Part shown: positions 10,348-19,961 of the stretch, one piece after another
How positions within the stretch are numbered: position 1 is the stretch's first letter
Layout of the letters: the number at the start of each line of letters is the position of its first letter
Assembly (NCBI RefSeq): GCF_020360975.1
Contig: NW_025408667.1
Location: forward strand, 6,510,001 to 6,574,000
Direction of reading: 5' to 3'
DNA: 64,000 nt
Origin: Hirsutella rhossiliensis
Lineage: Eukaryota; Ascomycota; Sordariomycetes; Hypocreales; Ophiocordycipitaceae
Translations under genes and position numbers: made by a program
The notes under the pieces: model-generated
The model's input: only the letters and a program-made list of their open reading frames with translations
What the model was told of the DNA's origin: nothing
The model's database searches: none

Positions 10348-13300
10348 CTACCAGAGCATCCACAGGCATAGTTTGGAAAACTCAGCCTCCTCATAGGGTG
10401 CATCCTTGAGTTCTGGCTTTAGCTCGGCTAGCAGCTCAAGTGCCTTCTCTTTGCATTTTTCACTTTCAATCTGCATGCCTTTGTCTGCGAGAACAGCTGA
10501 AAGCTTATGGAGGGCTCGAGCTCGTTGTCCTTTGCCTTCGACAAAGGTCTCAGACATGCTCACAATCTCCTCAAGTAGTTGTCTAGACAATCAGCAGCTG
10601 CGCTACATGTTGGAGAGCAAACACCTACATGGCTGAGCTCGTATGGCCTTCGTTGAGCAGCATAGAGGCAACATCGTATTGCGAATCGCAGGTTTTGAGC
10701 CGATTGCCAAGCGATTCGCGACGAAAAGCCAGAGCCTTCGACGCCAGCCGCAAAGCTTCGGTCGGTCGTCCCTGGGAGAGGCGGATTCGCGATAATAAGA
10801 CCATGTCTCCGGAGAAGCGAGGGTTGCCGGTGCTGAGGAAGGTTTCATCGGTGAAATCTACCAGAGACGGGCACCTAGCCAGCATCTTCTCAGCGTCGTC
10901 TGGACGACCCATGCGAAGGAGAAGACTCGCCATGTTGCTGTAGGAATTCCCGATCCGGTCGCTGTTTGCCTTGAGCCTGAGGCGGATTGCTTCCTGGTGT
11001 GCTTCGTGGGCGAGATCCAGCTCGCCCATTTCGGTGTATGCAAGCGCAATGTTGTTCAGACTGTAGGCAATAAAAGGGTCTTCTGGTCCAAGCCGGGCCT
11101 TGCGTATTTCCAGGGCATGTTCAAAGGGCTTGAGGGCGCGAGCGGCTTGCGCAAGATCCAGGTCGATGAGGCCGTGAAGATCAATCGCGCTTGCGTAAGC
11201 TAGAGACGTGGTATCGTCAAAGGCAGACATTGCCTGTTCGACCATTCCTCTGGCAATGATATATACCTCCCGTTCGTATAGATACCTAGAGAGTGAGCAA
11301 CAGCCTCGAAGCATTGGAGTCCAAGACTCTCACCAACTGCATCTGAGAAGCAGGTCTGCAAACTTCTGTCGATTGCTTGCATTCTTCCCGCGACCTCTCG
11401 CAAGTTCGACCAGGTAGTTGAAGTGAGGAAGACAATCCTCACATCTCGCCCACGCTAAACTTTGATGGCCAATGTCGGTGCTCGAGTGATCTGGGAATCC
11501 CCAACAGAGTATGTGAGCCGCAGTGTCAAAGCACTCGGCGCTCTCTGACTCGTCGAGCTTCTCTCTAGCTGCGGACTGCACCAGACGATGGATCGAGAGG
11601 GCCGTAGAACCCCCGGTTCGATTGATGAGGGCTGCTCGTAGAAGTTCTTCCGAAGCGTCACCAAGGCTGCGCAGTCCTTCCATTCAGCATCGAGCTTGAC
11701 AAGATCTCAACTTGAAGAGAGAAGGGTCACACTTACTCCATTTCATCGGATAGAAACTTGAATCTATCATCAAGACCATGAGAGCCTCGCAACAGGATGT
11801 TCTCTGAGATCTTGTCCGGGCTTAGGAAGGAAAGCAAGTTGAGAAGAACGGTGGAGGTCTTGGTCAACTTCTCGAAGGAGATGTTCCACACAGTACTCAG
11901 CGTATGCTCATAGTCGCTGCCCGGCGCCCCCCGAGCATCGATCTTGGCGGAATACCTCTCGTACAGAGGTAGGAATTCCTGTAGAGAAATCCTTCGCTGA
12001 GTGATAAATCCACCGATTTGAGCCAGGGCCAACGGCAGTCCGCCAAACATCTGGCTGATGGCCAGGGAAAGTTGCACTTCCGTCGACGAGGCTGAATCCA
12101 GCCCGACGGCTTTGAGAAGCAACTTGCTGCCGTCTTCATCAGACAAGGCACCAATGTTCTCATGCTGGGCTGCCAGGGTAGTGGCAATGGTCAAGTCGCG
12201 TGTGGTGAGCAACATTGACACCGGGCCCCTGGTCGCTCCCGGCCATGCCGTTTTAAGAGTATTTATGTCGTCTGCGTTGTCGAAAATAACCAGGCAAGTT
12301 GTCGCTGTCCATCATCAGTGAATGTAGTTGAACCTCGTTTTCTCGTTGGAATGGCATACTGGTCGTGATGAGCCAATTTTTGACCTTCCATATGGCAGCA
12401 GCACCATCTGCCAATACGCCGTCGGTACCCAGCAGCCCAAGCCCTTGGGCGATGACCCGAAAACTCTGGCCGATTGTGATGGCATTCTCGGCCGCAACCC
12501 ACAGGATGACTTCATACCGCTCCAGACTCTGGTGCGCGTACTGGACCGCAATCTGGGTTTTGCCAACACCGCCCATACCAAACAAGGCCATCGAGTTGGG
12601 TGAAGATACGTGCTTGGGTCCCAGAGCCTTTTCAAGCGTGTCCAGGATATGCTCGCGCCCACTGAACTTGACGTTGCAAGAGAAGGGTATGTTGTGGTAT
12701 CCAGTCTGCGCTTTGTCGTCTGTCCTGCCCATCTTGATGGCGTTGAGGAGCTCTAGGACCTCCCGGTAGCGCACTCCGTCCTCTCGCATGCGTGCCATGT
12801 CGGCCTCGCTCTCCACGGTTGACGACATCCGCTTGATACGCATGATAGTGTGAGAAAAGTCATTTCGGAAAGTTTGCCACGCATTCTTCCTCAAGACCAG
12901 GTGAGGATTGCTACGGAGGAAGTGTATGGTTCTTGCGTAGAAGCAGATTGTCTCGCAATACACGTCTACCAAGGCCTGTTGGAGCTGTCGATTCGGTGGC
13001 ATTGTCTGCTCGTAGACTTGGAGGCGTGGAAGCGTCAGGCTGAGCTCCTCGAGCATATCGAGAACATCCTGAAGGGTCTCTGCGGCTGAGGACGCGTGCA
13101 TAAGGATGAGCCTGATGCTTCCCCAGACAGCCGCGGTTAGAGCCGCATCAGCTCCAAAGCACAAGGCCAGCACGGCGGAAAAGTCGTCCACAAACTTGAG
13201 CCTCGGCGCAAGTCTCTTGAGGGAAGAGAGGTCCCCGAAATGGGTCCCAGCAGTGGTCTGGATCGAGGCAAATGAAGCAATGAGTTGCTCGAGAGACTGA

Positions 13301-13459
13301 ACATCCTGGATGGCTCGGTAATCTTCGGCGCCTTGCAGCTCGTCGAGATACTTTTCCAGTGCTTGATGCCACAGTGGACTGGAGTGCGGGCTGGCTCAAT
13401 AGGGTTAAGCTTAACTCAAATGGACTCCACGGGCTTCGCCAGAGAACTCACTCCATCAT
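10348..13459 (-). CDS. NOD-like receptor: DUF7708-like N-term, NB-ARC, TPR
   Basis: Fungal NLRs are signal-transducing ATPases of non-self recognition and regulated cell death. I model six exons: 13459-13452, 13390-12360, 12304-11737, 11666-11334, 11285-10629 and 10582-10348. Introns are 61, 55, 70, 48 and 46 bp, all phases agree, and the product is 943 residues. Exon 1 is only 8 nt (ATGATGGA before GTGAGT). Residues ~60-200 resemble DUF7708 (FVDDFSAVLALCFGAD, VWGSIRLIL). The NB-ARC core has P-loop GMGGVGKT (274-281), Walker B LVIFDNADD (351-359), MLLTTRD (377-383) and GLPLAL (435-440). Residues ~650-930 are helical TPR-type repeats (PFIAYSLNNIALAYTEMGEL, NSYSNMASLLLRMGR). The frame is intact. 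Which ligand or partner it senses cannot be read. It diverges from the 14212 gene across 752 bp. Confidence 0.9.
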
Positions 13460-14211
13460 TTCTTTGCTTAGCCGCGCGCTTGGTGGGCGGAATGGCAAGG
13501 TCTTGAGTCTCGATTCACGCACCCGCCTTGACAGGAGATAGTGGTGAACCCCGCGTGCCGGGTCGGGCAGCCCTCACATTGAAGCTATCTTCCGAAATGA
13601 CGATAATCGTTATAACAGGGAACGGTCACACGTGGCCAATCATGACGGTCGTTGTTCTCACGGGCACAGACATATGCATGTACGAATCCGGGGGCGGTGT
13701 TTGGCGTGCGGCAGTCCGTGTCCTAATCTCAGCAGCGCCCGTGTCCTTCTTTGGTACAAAAGAATAGACGTATGTACTTCGTGTCAAGTGGTAAATAACT
13801 CCCAACGGGCTCTTCATGTTGCTCAAGATCATTGTAAGGCTGCAGGGGTCATCTAGCCGGCCGCACGCCAGCACCTTGTCCCTCTCGAAGGAAGAAAACA
13901 CTGGGATATCCTGGATGTAGCTTCTCGCATAACATGAATGTCCAACTGTACGTTCTTTCGGGTCCTCCGTTGCCCGTGTATCCTTGCTTTCAATGTTCTT
14001 GCACTCCAATGCTGTGGGTCACCATCCACCAAATTTGATTCTACGCACGCCTTTCCGTCAATGATCGCACCGCTTTGGAAACTGCCCCTTGCTATGGCTC
14101 ATCACTCCGGGGATCAAGCTATTGGTATTTGCGGCTTCCTTCTCCGGAGCAATCCACCACGAGACTGACTCCAGGTTCTTCACAGAAGTGCCATCCCTGG
14201 CTTGTATAGGC
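13460..14211. promoter_or_regulatory. Divergent intergenic region, NLR / unknown gene
   Basis: 752 bp lie between the start codons of the NLR (-) and the 14212 gene (+). Short frames here lack support. No clear TATA box was seen. A shared bidirectional promoter is possible but not shown. Confidence 0.4.
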
Positions 14212-15450
14212 ATGGCTCCTGAGCTGGTGCAAATCACTCCCGATCCTACGTTCGACGACGCCCCATGGTATCGCTGGTGGGTGCTGCAGCAGGTCCGCAA
14301 CCAGCCGCAACGCCTACTGCTCAGTCTGCCAGACATCGAGCCCGACAAGGATCCAAATTTCGTCACTTACTTTCTCGTCTGGGACCATATCCGGCAACTC
14401 ATTAGGGCCCCGGGACCCAAAAGCATCGATGGCATGACTGATACGCTCACCAACCTCGGCATCATTGCCATTAATGACAACAACGAGGCCGCTCAGTCGG
14501 CCAAAGACCTTGTTTTTGCCACTCTCGGCTGGCAGACAATGCTCTACAAACCCGACTTTGCTTCGTGTTCGGCGGGAGGATATAGCATTCTTGACGAAAT
14601 GGATGGGTTTAACGGGGGAGCGCGGCTCAACCTCAACCAGTTTGCTTCATCGAGCAACCGAAACTTGCCCGACTTTCTACTAGGGTTTGGCATGATGCTG
14701 CCACCACGAAACTACTGCTCCTTCCATGGCGCTGACGACCAGGCCCTCTTCAATCGGGCCAAAACAGTCATCTCCAAGGAACTGGATGCCTATATATTGA
14801 GCAAGGTATGCGGCCTCACGTTTCAATGGATCGACTCTCTCTCTTGCCATCTCGAACTGGACACACGCTCCGGTACGCTTTTCCTCTACCGATATCCGTC
14901 TTTCTGCATCTCAAGTCTCCGACGAGGCGAATCACAGCATGAAAGAAACCGAAAGAGCCCGCTCCATGGCTGCGCCCTTGAGGGGCCCGGATCGGTGCCG
15001 TGGGCGAGAGAGGACGACGTCAACGAGTTGCTTCGGGAAATCTTGCTGTCCTACCGTCTCATTTTCGGTCAGAACAAGAGATCGAGGGCGCTATTCCGGA
15101 AACTTCGACCGTTCAATCGCATATCGCAGCAAGAACAAGATCAACTTCTTTCTCGCCTCTGCGGTAGGAAGAGGCTAGACAGTTCCGTCACACTGATCGA
15201 GCGGGAGGAGTACAACCTGTCCACAGACTTCCCTCACCTCCGAAGTAGTATAGTGCGGCTGAGTAGTTATGCATCCAGCAAGAAGCCCCGTTCGCTTCGA
15301 CAGTTGTGGAACGATAGGCGCGACTCTACCGCATGGCTGGCTTTCTGGAGTGTCCTCGTTTTCGGTTCGTTGAGCGTCCTTCTGGGTCTCATCCAGGCAG
15401 TGTTTCAAATATTGCAATATGTCGATGCTTTACATAGTCATAGTCCTTGA
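14212..15450 (+). CDS. Fungal protein of unknown function, C-terminal TM
   Basis: A single-exon frame of 412 residues from ATG 14212 (MAPELVQITP) to TGA 15448. The open frame begins upstream with TTG, but MAPEL is the only sensible ATG. The body is soluble in character, with conserved-looking blocks PWYRWWVLQQ, LLLSLPDIEPDKDPNF, LPDFLLGFGMMLPPRNYC, LSCHLELD and LLREILLSYRLIFGQ. The C-terminus has a basic stretch (SSKKPRSLRQLWNDRRDS) followed by one hydrophobic segment at about 374-397, so a tail-anchored or single-pass membrane protein is likely. It resembles uncharacterised proteins common in filamentous ascomycetes; I know no assigned function. GAGCAAG/GTATGC near 14800 could be an optional intron, but the frame stays open through it. 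Its stop lies 35 bp from that of DPP III. Confidence 0.78.
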   Translation: MAPELVQITPDPTFDDAPWYRWWVLQQVRNQPQRLLLSLPDIEPDKDPNFVTYFLVWDHIRQLIRAPGPKSIDGMTDTLTNLGIIAINDNNEAAQSAKDLVFATLGWQTMLYKPDFASCSAGGYSILDEMDGFNGGARLNLNQFASSSNRNLPDFLLGFGMMLPPRNYCSFHGADDQALFNRAKTVISKELDAYILSKVCGLTFQWIDSLSCHLELDTRSGTLFLYRYPSFCISSLRRGESQHERNRKSPLHGCALEGPGSVPWAREDDVNELLREILLSYRLIFGQNKRSRALFRKLRPFNRISQQEQDQLLSRLCGRKRLDSSVTLIEREEYNLSTDFPHLRSSIVRLSSYASSKKPRSLRQLWNDRRDSTAWLAFWSVLVFGSLSVLLGLIQAVFQILQYVDALHSHSP

Positions 15451-15485
15451 GATTGAATCATTGATGAAAAGAGTTACAGAGTGCG

Positions 15486-17891
15486 TCACACCTCACGCTC
15501 CACCCAGCTCTTGATGACGCCTTTGATTGTTGGCTCATATTCCTTGAGAGCGACAGTGTCCCCATCCAGGAAGGTGTTTCCGTGCACGAAGAGGGACGGA
15601 GGAGGTTTGTTCGCCAGCACGGCCTCTCGCCACTCGACATATTCGCCGTCGACCCTGGAAAGCTCTTCATAGTACGCGCGACAGCCTTCCACGTCAGCCG
15701 TGCACCGATACATGTGTAGCCGCAAGAGCATCCTGCCAAGCGCTGGCTTCCCATGCGTAGCAATCTTGGACCTATCGACCCGCACCGTCAGGCTTTGTGT
15801 TGGCTTGTGGTGGGTGACTGTCACGACGTCCCCGCCATCGAGGAGCAGACACTTGAGGATAGCAAAATGAGCCTGCCGCATCGTCAGCGTGTGTCCAGTC
15901 TACATGGTTCGATTGAGACCGACTCGACTGTGTGCCTGGCCCCATTTCTGTGCAGTAGAAGTGAGCACATATTTCATGTCAATTAGTGGCGCCAGAGCTC
16001 ACCCTGCTGTCGACATTGAAGTTCGAAAGCCCCCGAAGGCCATCAACCCCCAGCTGCTGATAGAGATTGTAGGTGACTGCCAGTGTCACGTCAGTTTATG
16101 TCTTTCCAGTCCCCAGAGCTACTTACTATCAACGGCTTGAATTGCCGATGTCTGGTGGAAGCCAAACAGCTCCAGAAGCTCCGGATCGTCCATGAGATAG
16201 GCCCCGACAAGCTCGGCTCTGCATTCGTCTACCGTAGTCGCCAGGTCAGCAAACTGCCCGGTCCACGTCTGGCCACGCTTGTACCAGCACACGATGGGCT
16301 CTCCGGTGATGGGATTGATTGGTGGGTCTTGAATGTCGAAGTTGTGTTCCCCGTCGTCGAGCTCAACCATCATTCGCCCCGTTCCATGGCCGAGGAGCTC
16401 GTGAAGCACAACCCACCAGTAGTAGGCAGGGAATTTGTGCTCTTTGAATTGCTCCATCTCGGAAGAATCGATGAAAAGATGATGTTTTGCTTGACTTTCA
16501 GCAACCATTCGGTTGGCAACAATCACGTTCTTGAAGCCGTCTTCCTGTCTGATGTCATTGTACTACAACCATGTTAGTCAAGGATTGTGCGGCAGTCTCG
16601 GTACTGGTTCAACAGACGTTCGGTAGGTTGATTCCTGGGAAAATGATGCTCGAGCAGTATGCAAGGGCTAAGAACATGTAAGCAAGTCACGTCTCCGTCG
16701 CCGACGCATCGTCACGCACTGTGGATGCTTGAAATGTCTGGAGGCTCGAAGAGGGATTTTTCGAACAATCCTTTGCCATCATTCTCTGGTCCAGCCCACG
16801 GTAGTCGACGGATGAATTTCGCCGAGTTGTCGACCAGTTTGGCAAGGAGTTTGGTCTCTTCGTCGTCGGCAATGCCTACCAGAGCCTCGAATTCCGATCG
16901 TACTCCTTGAGGATCACGATATGGTTCGACGAAGCCAAAGATATTTTCCACCCTCGGCGCCTTGTCACGGACCCAAACTCGCTGCGACGTGCGGTATGCG
17001 TCCAGGCTGCCGGTTTGGAAGCTTTCGACGTAGGCGCGAAGAACGTCTCTCTGCCGGTCGTTGGCCGCGTACTTGATTGCTTCCGAGAGTTCGGCACAGA
17101 TGCGTTCTAGCTCAGAGGAATGATCCCCCCGGACAAGCTTGACTGAACCCTTTCCGTCTGGGAGGGGAAAAGCCTGCACAATATTGCCGCTCCGTACGGA
17201 GGCAAGTAGGACCTCAAAGTCGCTTCCATTCTCCGCTTTCCTTATCCTAGTGTTTTCTGGAAAGATGGAGTTTTGTTCGAGAACCTTGGATACCATGGCA
17301 ACTTCTTTCTCTGTGATGTTATTTCCAGGATAATAACTACTTTGGGTGGTCTGGCTAGGATAACCAAGACTGTAAGGGGGCATAGAGTTGATGGACGACA
17401 TCTCCTCGTATAGTCTGGACAGTCTAGGAGATCTTGCCGCGAGTTTTCGGAGAACTTTGTCATCCAGACCAGGGATAAACTTTTGATCTCCAGAGCCCTG
17501 CGTGGATTAGCACAAGTCGCAATGCACGAGGAGTTGGGACGCACAAAATAGTTGCCCACGTTTGACAAGAACGTTGCAGCATATGTCAGGAAGCTATGGA
17601 GATGCTCGCTGCTAATGTCCGATCCAATGAGGGCATCCCAGTTTCCAGAGCATGTGCGATGCAGTTCGAGAATGAAGTCGAAGATTGCCGGTGACTCTGG
17701 AGAGACTTGTCGAAGAATGATTCTCGCTCCAAACCAGGCAGCACTGCAAACGGTGAGCAGTTTCGTCGACCGCATGGGGGGATTCTCGCCCACCGAGCCA
17801 TGTGGTGCGCATATCGCTTTTCCCTCACAGTCAAGCGCCTGAATTGAGCCTCGACGCCCAGTTGAAAGATCTGGACCTCGCTGACGGCCAT
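15486..17891 (-). CDS. DPP3: Dipeptidyl peptidase III (M49 zinc metallopeptidase)
   Basis: DPP III removes N-terminal dipeptides from short peptides in the cytosol. I model eight exons: 17891-17794, 17743-17545, 17497-16720, 16667-16618, 16562-16127, 16076-16003, 15947-15924 and 15872-15486. The seven introns are 47-55 bp with compatible phases, giving 681 residues, near the family's ~700. The M49 motif HELLGH is at 429-434 (His429, His434 zinc ligands, Glu430 catalytic) and DECRAE follows at 487-492, supplying the third ligand. Other family blocks are REKRYAHHMAR, AAWFGARI, FPGINLPN spanning the fourth intron, GVDGLRGLSNFNVDSR and KWGQAHSR. Exon 7 is only 24 nt. The frame is intact and all catalytic residues are present. 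No signal peptide is seen. Confidence 0.95.
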
Positions 17892-18516
17892 TGTGGATGG
17901 TGGCCGTCTGGCAAGTTATTTATCAGGGATGATGTCGAAAACGAACAATGGGATCTCCTGGATCTGAATTTAGAGAGGCTCATTGCAAGTGAGGTCGTGT
18001 ACATGTACTGTCAGGGACTGTGGGGGGAGCTCACTCTGTCCGATATATCGATTATACAAACTTCAGCTGTCTGGCCTTGGTGACGTGTGTGCGAGCGAGG
18101 CACGCGGCTGGCTGAGGTGACGATCCGGGGATTTCCCCTCCCCATGCGTCGATGATATTCTGTTGCATGTACCTGAAATAAAGTGATAACCGGAGATGGC
18201 CCAGGATACGTTGGTCCGCACAAAAACCCTCCGAGCTCCTCTGCCGTCGGCCATGCGACGCGCAGCTTATCTGAGCCGTCAGACAACCACCCAAAACCAT
18301 CTCCAGCATCTAGAGGGCACAGGGCGAGCACCATCAAAAGTTATCGAAGTACTTTTTATTACCTGCAGTACTTGATGCAGTAAAGATAGAAACCCGCTAA
18401 TGTTCGGCCGAGCTTAAACTGCACGAACTTTATACATGATACCGTCAACGACCAAAGCTCTGTTCATGTATGTGCCCGCTGCACCTCTTTCAGGGCATCG
18501 ACAGGAACAGGGAGAG
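17892..18516. other. Intergenic with a weak coding-like fragment
   Basis: On the minus strand, 18337-18180 reads a proline/glycine-bearing stretch (GFGWLSDGSDKLRVAWPTA) ending at CAG/GTACAT, which looks like an exon end. The rest of the frame to 18011 is unconvincing. No start and no family were recognised. It may be a decayed exon or chance. DPP III's promoter also lies here. Confidence 0.25.
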
Positions 18517-18849
18517 TTAAAACGGCTGAGATCGCGCGTCATATTAGTGTACCGCCAACAATCAGACTGTTCGTCAATCAGGAAGGCCACTTACGTTTGC
18601 TTCATCAAACTCTTTTCCTGAAAATGGATCTTCCGGAAACGCTCCAAGTCCTCCGGATAGCGGATCTTAAAACTGTTGTCCGGGTCGAAAAACTCCTGAT
18701 CCCTCTCCTGGTTTAAGTGGTGCTCCGATACCTCCTCCGAGCGGCGTAAATCCTGGCGGTGTTTGTCGGGCAACAATCTTTGGGTCTGTCAGTGGCGCAG
18801 CTGTAGCTAGTCCAGCAAGAACAGCGACAAGAGTCATTGAGACCTTCAT
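18517..18849 (-). pseudogene. Small secreted protein interrupted by a TAA codon
   Basis: From ATG 18849 the frame gives a signal peptide (MKVSMTLVAVLAGLATA, cleavage near Ala18) and a Gly/Pro-rich mature chain containing IVARQTPPGFTPLGGG. It ends at TAA 18667-18669 after 60 residues. In the same frame past the stop, 24 more codons continue the Gly/Pro style (DPLSGGLGAFPEDPFSG, then KEFDEAN) and run into GTAAGT (18594-18589). A 69-bp intron with a CACTAAT branch site and a CTCAG acceptor (18526) leads to CCG TTT TAA at 18517. A full 87-codon two-exon gene is thus visible with one internal nonsense codon. TAA could come from CAA by a C-to-T change at CpA, the RIP reaction, and the gene abuts the RIP compartment. 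Alternatively the 60-residue form is the real product. Family unknown. Confidence 0.55.
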
Positions 18850-18965
18850 CTTGGCAATAAGGCGTTGGTGAAGAAAGATAACTGGGAGCGAAGAATGAGG
18901 CTTAGGGAGCAAAGATTGAGACTTGGGGAGCAAAGATTGATTTTCTGACGTCGAGTTCCGCTGCT

Positions 18966-18971
18966 ATATAT
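18966..18971 (-). promoter_or_regulatory. TATA box of the border secreted protein
   Basis: TATATA about 115 bp upstream of the ATG at 18849, just inside the last unmutated DNA before the RIP boundary. Confidence 0.45.
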
Positions 18972-19339
18972 ACGACATTTAAGTACGTGGGTTAGAGTCG
19001 TGATCGAGCTCGTATAAGGAAGAATAAGTGCCGAGGCATGACTTCAAGGATTGTATCTAGCTAGCTAGCTGCTATAACGTGTCTTACGCCGTTAATTTAG
19101 TACTTATAGTAGCGAGAACCTTATATATACTTTATTTAGCTAATAATTTAAAAGTAAACGATACTTATTTATCTTATTTCTTTAAGTAGCTTAACCTATC
19201 GACTTAAGCGGTTAATATAAAGGCCTATCGGATACGCTATTATAGCTATATTCTTAATCTTATTACGCGCGTGTTTCTTTTCGGTAAAGATACTAACTCT
19301 TTTAAGTTAGAGTTAGATATTAACGGTATAAAAGGTCTT

Positions 19340-19600
19340 ATAAAGCAAGACCTTTATTATTAGCGTTTAAAGGGCTTAATTAGGAAGCTCTATAATATCG
19401 TTAAATTTATTAAATCGTTACCTTAACGTAGCGAATATTTTAAGTATATCGCTTATAAGGAGGAGTATAAGGGGTACTATCTTTCTAAGGAATTAACCGC
19501 CGAGCTTAAGCCTAATATATTACTTTAAAGATAAATCTTATAGATAAGCTTAAGGCTAGATAGCTTTATAACTATACTTTATAACTTTAACCTCTTAATA
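19340..19600 (+). pseudogene. hAT-like transposase fragment, RIP-degraded
   Basis: The plus frame reads RLKGLIRKLYNIVKFIKS, then a stop, then RSEYFKYIAYKEEYKGYYLS. The pattern resembles the KLHNIVxFIRSSPQRxxxF block of fungal hAT transposases, upstream of the TRWNS region. Copia-1 sits 125 bp to the right and may have split the element; the continuation past 32,682 is not recognisable. Assignment is by motif memory. Confidence 0.45.
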
Positions 19601-19725
19601 TAGCCCTTCCCTAGGTTTTATATACTTTTTATCGCGATTAAAGGATATTAATATAATAAGAATCTAAACTATAATAGTTTCTACCTATATATAACTTATA
19701 CTAGTATATACTATATAATACTAAT

Positions 19726-19961
19726 TATCGCACGGAGGATAAGTAAGTAAGTATAAAGATTAGGGACTAGAAGACTCTTAATTCTGCTATCTAGAGTAGA
19801 AGAATAGTACGATCTTTATAGATAAGATAAATAAATAACTAGAAACTAATAGAAGGTTCTATAGGGAACGGTAGCGTAGCTAACGAAGATAATACGAGTT
19901 ATAGGCTAACTATATAAATATAGGGATCAGACTATTAGAGGCTAATATACCCTATATAATA
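19726..19961 (-). repeat. Copia-1 3' LTR
   Basis: 236 bp, same length as 32442-32677. The differences I noticed are C/T and G/A. Ends read TA..TA, as expected from TG..CA after RIP. Confidence 0.88.

Noticed and set aside
14790..14830. Intron starting GAGCAAG/GTATGC in the 14212 gene
   Set aside because: The frame remains open through it and the following residues fit the family style; no convincing acceptor was required.
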